Shown here piece after piece: positions 61,177 through 64,000 of a DNA stretch of 64,000 bases. This stretch comes from Dillenia suffruticosa (Eukaryota > Streptophyta > Magnoliopsida > Dilleniales > Dilleniaceae). How positions within the stretch are numbered: position 1 is the stretch's first letter; each line of letters opens with the position of its first letter. The translations under genes and the position numbers were made by a program. The stretch is taken from positions 9,191,001 to 9,255,000 of the forward strand of contig JAVTVX010000027.1 of NCBI GenBank assembly GCA_033439265.1, given 5' to 3'. The notes below the pieces were generated by a model. It did no database searches, was not told where the DNA came from, and was given only the letters and a program-made list of their open reading frames with translations.

Positions 61177-63559
61177 GATCTCGAAATTGTCAGCTTCTTG
61201 CTCCCCTCCCCAAAAAAACCACACTCATTTGGGGTTTTGTCTTATCTATACAATACTATTTTTTTTCCTGTGAATCCTAAATTTTGTTTTTGATTTTTGG
61301 GCGAAAAGGTTACCTCCAGAATGACTAGAAAGGTGGTCTCCGACTGTTCATCTTCTTTTACTTGTACTTCAACTGAGTCAAACTTTTGTCAACTCGATCA
61401 TATTTTCTTACAAGTCTGTTGTCTGTGTGTGTATTCCTGCCCCCCCCTCTCTCTCAAATAATAGGCTTTTATTTGTTAGTTAACAAATTTGAATTTCTTT
61501 GATTGTCAGATGGGTTGAATGTAACATAGTAAATAGAGTATCTAATTTAAGTCCGACATCACCCATCCCCTTTTGTTTTTAATTTCTTACTTTCTTTGAT
61601 TAGTTAGACAAACAATTGATATTGAAGTTGCTTTGCTCTTTTAGATTTTACAATATATTGCGGAAAAATCCCAACTTTTGCTCTTTCTTGCCTGCCAATT
61701 TGTGGGTCTTTTTTCTTCGTTTCGGGATCGGTCAATTTTGAGCTATTATAAATATTTGTTGAAGAAGAGGAGCAAGACCAGGTCTGGGTCTATGTCCAGG
61801 TTATACATCATATGTTTTGTCTATCTAATAATTATCTAGTATCTATTTTAATTTATATTTGAGATGAATTTTAGACCAAAAATGATAGCTCTCAAATAGA
61901 GAGACCGTGTCTTCCGTTAATAAAGGCCTTTTTTCAAGGTTGGGGCAATTCTGGATTCCTAAAATAGTTTACATTAACATTTGCTCAATCAAGACTTGGT
62001 AATTTAATAACAAAATCCTAAAATATGTATACCGGCTTCACTTTCCTTTGCATAAATGGCACCATTTCTCCCTTGATTATTCAAATTCATTCTGTTGTCT
62101 CCATGAACACCATCATAACGCACAGCCTTACCTATCAGTTATGGATGATCATTTACAGCCCTTTCTTTTCGGAAATATTATTTAATTATTATTATTATTC
62201 TTTTAGAATCTCATCTTTTGTTCTGGGTAGTTTAATTGTAAGCTTTAATAAGGATATGCAGAGAATATCATGTCTTAAATCTTTGTTCTGATCCCACCTG
62301 GGATTAATTTATTTTCACATGTGCTCTATCTCTCTCTTCACAGACTCAGACAAGAATATGGCTCGGAGAAGTTGTACGTACGTGATTGGATGAGCAGATA
62401 AATATCCCCGATTTACTTGCCAATGGAGAGTTACTGTATGCTCTTCATCTTGCCTTTGATTTTAATTTTTGTTTCTAATTCATTATGCCTGTGCAGTATC
62501 TTGGTGTTATTTCCTCATGTATCATTTACTAAATCAAGCTTCACGGTGCTCTATAATTACTTGTTTACAAAATTAAAAATATGTAGTTCTAAAATTTTAT
62601 GTGGGTGTGGTATGCTGCCTATGCAAAATAAATTTTCAATATCTTGATATAATAGTATCAATCACAAAACTAAAAGGCAGGCAAATGTGAAATCTTAGAC
62701 TAGTACAATTACGCATTGCAATGAATCAGAAGATAACAGAAAGTGAACTACGGTGTAGTAAGAGTCAGAGAATGCTCATCAGACAAAACGTTGAGATGCC
62801 ATTGAAATTGCTTTGGAGTATAAGATTCAAGTTGATGGAAGCTGGACAAGGTTGCATTATCATAGTGAATAAAGCATTTTGTCAGATTTTATTTCAGTAT
62901 ATCCCATTACTCAACATAGACAATGAGGCCCCAACAAAGCCCTGTGCATTTATATAGCATTATATTGTGGAGATTTTTGAAGGTGCAGTGATTAGTGACT
63001 ATAGGTTGTTGCCTTATGGTACAAAGAAGTCAATTAGAGAATGTATTTCATTTGAATACAACAAACAAATCATTTATGGAGTTCTGACAAAATTATTGCA
63101 ATAAGTATGAAGTTGAGGACTTTCTTCACTATTTTTTGTTGATGACATTTGTTTCTCTGATTTGTTTAATCGGTTTCAAGAGTCTAAGGTACTGTGGAAT
63201 ATGCTGTTAACAAATGGTAAGGAGCTAAAGAGAAGTGCACAAATATAAACCTGTCTTGTCAAGGAAGAGGAGTGGGAGGTATACGCCTTATTCCAATGTG
63301 GACTCATTTTTGAAGGTAAGATGATGATTGCATTTAAACTCAAGCCACAGTTTTGCCTTCTGAAATTTAAATTGAAAACTACTGGGATATGCTAGGCCTA
63401 TGGCACACATACACACTGCAAATCTTTAGTTTTTTTTTGAATTATTTTTTACTACATTCTCCGTTACAGGCTTTATGTTTATTAAGATCAAATTGATCAC
63501 AAAATGATCCTAATTTCTTTTTAGTTTCTTCATTTCCCATTTTAAATATTTTTTAAGTT
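61177..63559. other. Unassigned region right of the possible promoter
   Basis: Contains a possible intron acceptor (CTCTTCACAG, ~62333-62342) and short frames (for example 62721-62957) without recognisable domains. It could hold the start of a gene continuing past the window, or a non-coding transcript. Confidence 0.35.
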
Positions 63560-63999
63560 TTAAATCTTAACAGATTTTAAGATCTTCCTTTTACATGAAA
63601 CTGACCAATTCACCATAAATAAGCTAATCATATGGAATAATATGATTACCAAAAGTGTCACGAATGGTATTCTTACTTTCTCTCCTAATAAAGTTGGAAG
63701 TCCTGCAAGGAATTTTTCTTTCCAGAAAGATTGGTTAGAATCTTCTCTGAGCATGACCCTAGATAGAAAGGTTGTTTTATACCATTGGAAGTTACTGAAT
63801 TTTTTACACCGAAAGTTGGATAATAAATCGATATTTTTATCTTTTAGATGAGATGAGTCGCCAATGAAATGAAGTGATATAGTGAATATGAGTGTTGCGA
63901 CACTATCTTGAATTGGTTCACCTAAATGATTTAAAATTGGTTCACCTTCTTCACCGATTTGAATTGCATTTAGAATTCCTAATTGTTGATCTTTAGTGA
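63560..63999 (-). pseudogene. Broken gag/capsid-like fragment of a retroelement or endogenous pararetrovirus
   Basis: On the - strand the frame 63754-63560 contains F-W-K-E-K-F-L-A-G-L-P, a phrase seen in plant retroelement or pararetrovirus-like polyproteins ahead of a zinc knuckle. The frame shifts shortly after (near 63675), and related sequence continues in another frame with further stops. Only this piece is in view, so the class (gypsy-like or Caulimoviridae-derived) is undecided, and it is non-functional as seen. Confidence 0.4.
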
Positions 64000-64000
64000 G

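Overview
This is a nuclear segment of a flowering plant (probably a eudicot or another non-grass angiosperm). The evidence is split genes with GT-AG introns, plant-specific protein families, AT-rich intergenic DNA, and a dense load of LTR retrotransposons, L1 and RTE LINEs, a SINE, and hAT and CACTA DNA elements. I cannot name the species. No bacterial-type operon, CRISPR array, tRNA or rRNA gene is visible.

Three host genes can be modelled. (1) About 3.07-4.98 kb, + strand: the last two exons of an LRR-II/SERK-type receptor kinase; the 5' part lies beyond the left edge. (2) 7.6-15.9 kb, - strand: a complete ten-exon gene (711 codons plus stop) for a WAC-DDT-WHIM chromatin protein of the ISWI-accessory type, with a 4.6-kb second intron holding retroelement debris. 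(3) 27.25-43.05 kb, + strand: a complete nine-exon gene (821 codons plus stop) for an ORP1-type oxysterol-binding protein with a PH domain and a C-terminal sterol/lipid-binding domain. Its introns 2 and 4 (5.7 and 3.5 kb) are full of transposon remnants. The three genes serve different processes (membrane signalling, chromatin, lipid transfer) and show no sign of working together.

Between the chromatin gene and the ORP gene (16.5-27 kb) lie a 5' piece of a Copia-like element, a decayed Ty3/gypsy pol on the - strand (21.6-24.5 kb) and very AT-rich DNA. From 43.7 to 55.6 kb there is one large nest: an L1-type LINE on the - strand (ORF1 with DUF4283 and zinc knuckle; ORF2 with endonuclease, reverse transcriptase, zf-RVT and RNase H). 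It is split by a nearly full-length Copia element (46678-51314, 207-bp LTRs, target duplication CCCCA) and by a non-autonomous CACTA element (52732-53710, duplication GAT). It also carries a block of alternating palindromes (45075-45361). Next come a gutted LTR element (55.66-57.52 kb), a 475-bp hAT-type element with a perfect 8-bp target duplication (57853-58327), a probable captured 5' end of a PP2A B' gene (about 58.7 kb), and largely unassigned DNA with a possible promoter near 61.2 kb. The right edge holds a broken retroelement or pararetrovirus-like fragment.

I found no convincing new biological system. The points most worth a second look are the palindrome block, the exact nested insertions with target duplications, the captured gene fragment, and the coding hexanucleotide repeat inside the ORP PH domain.
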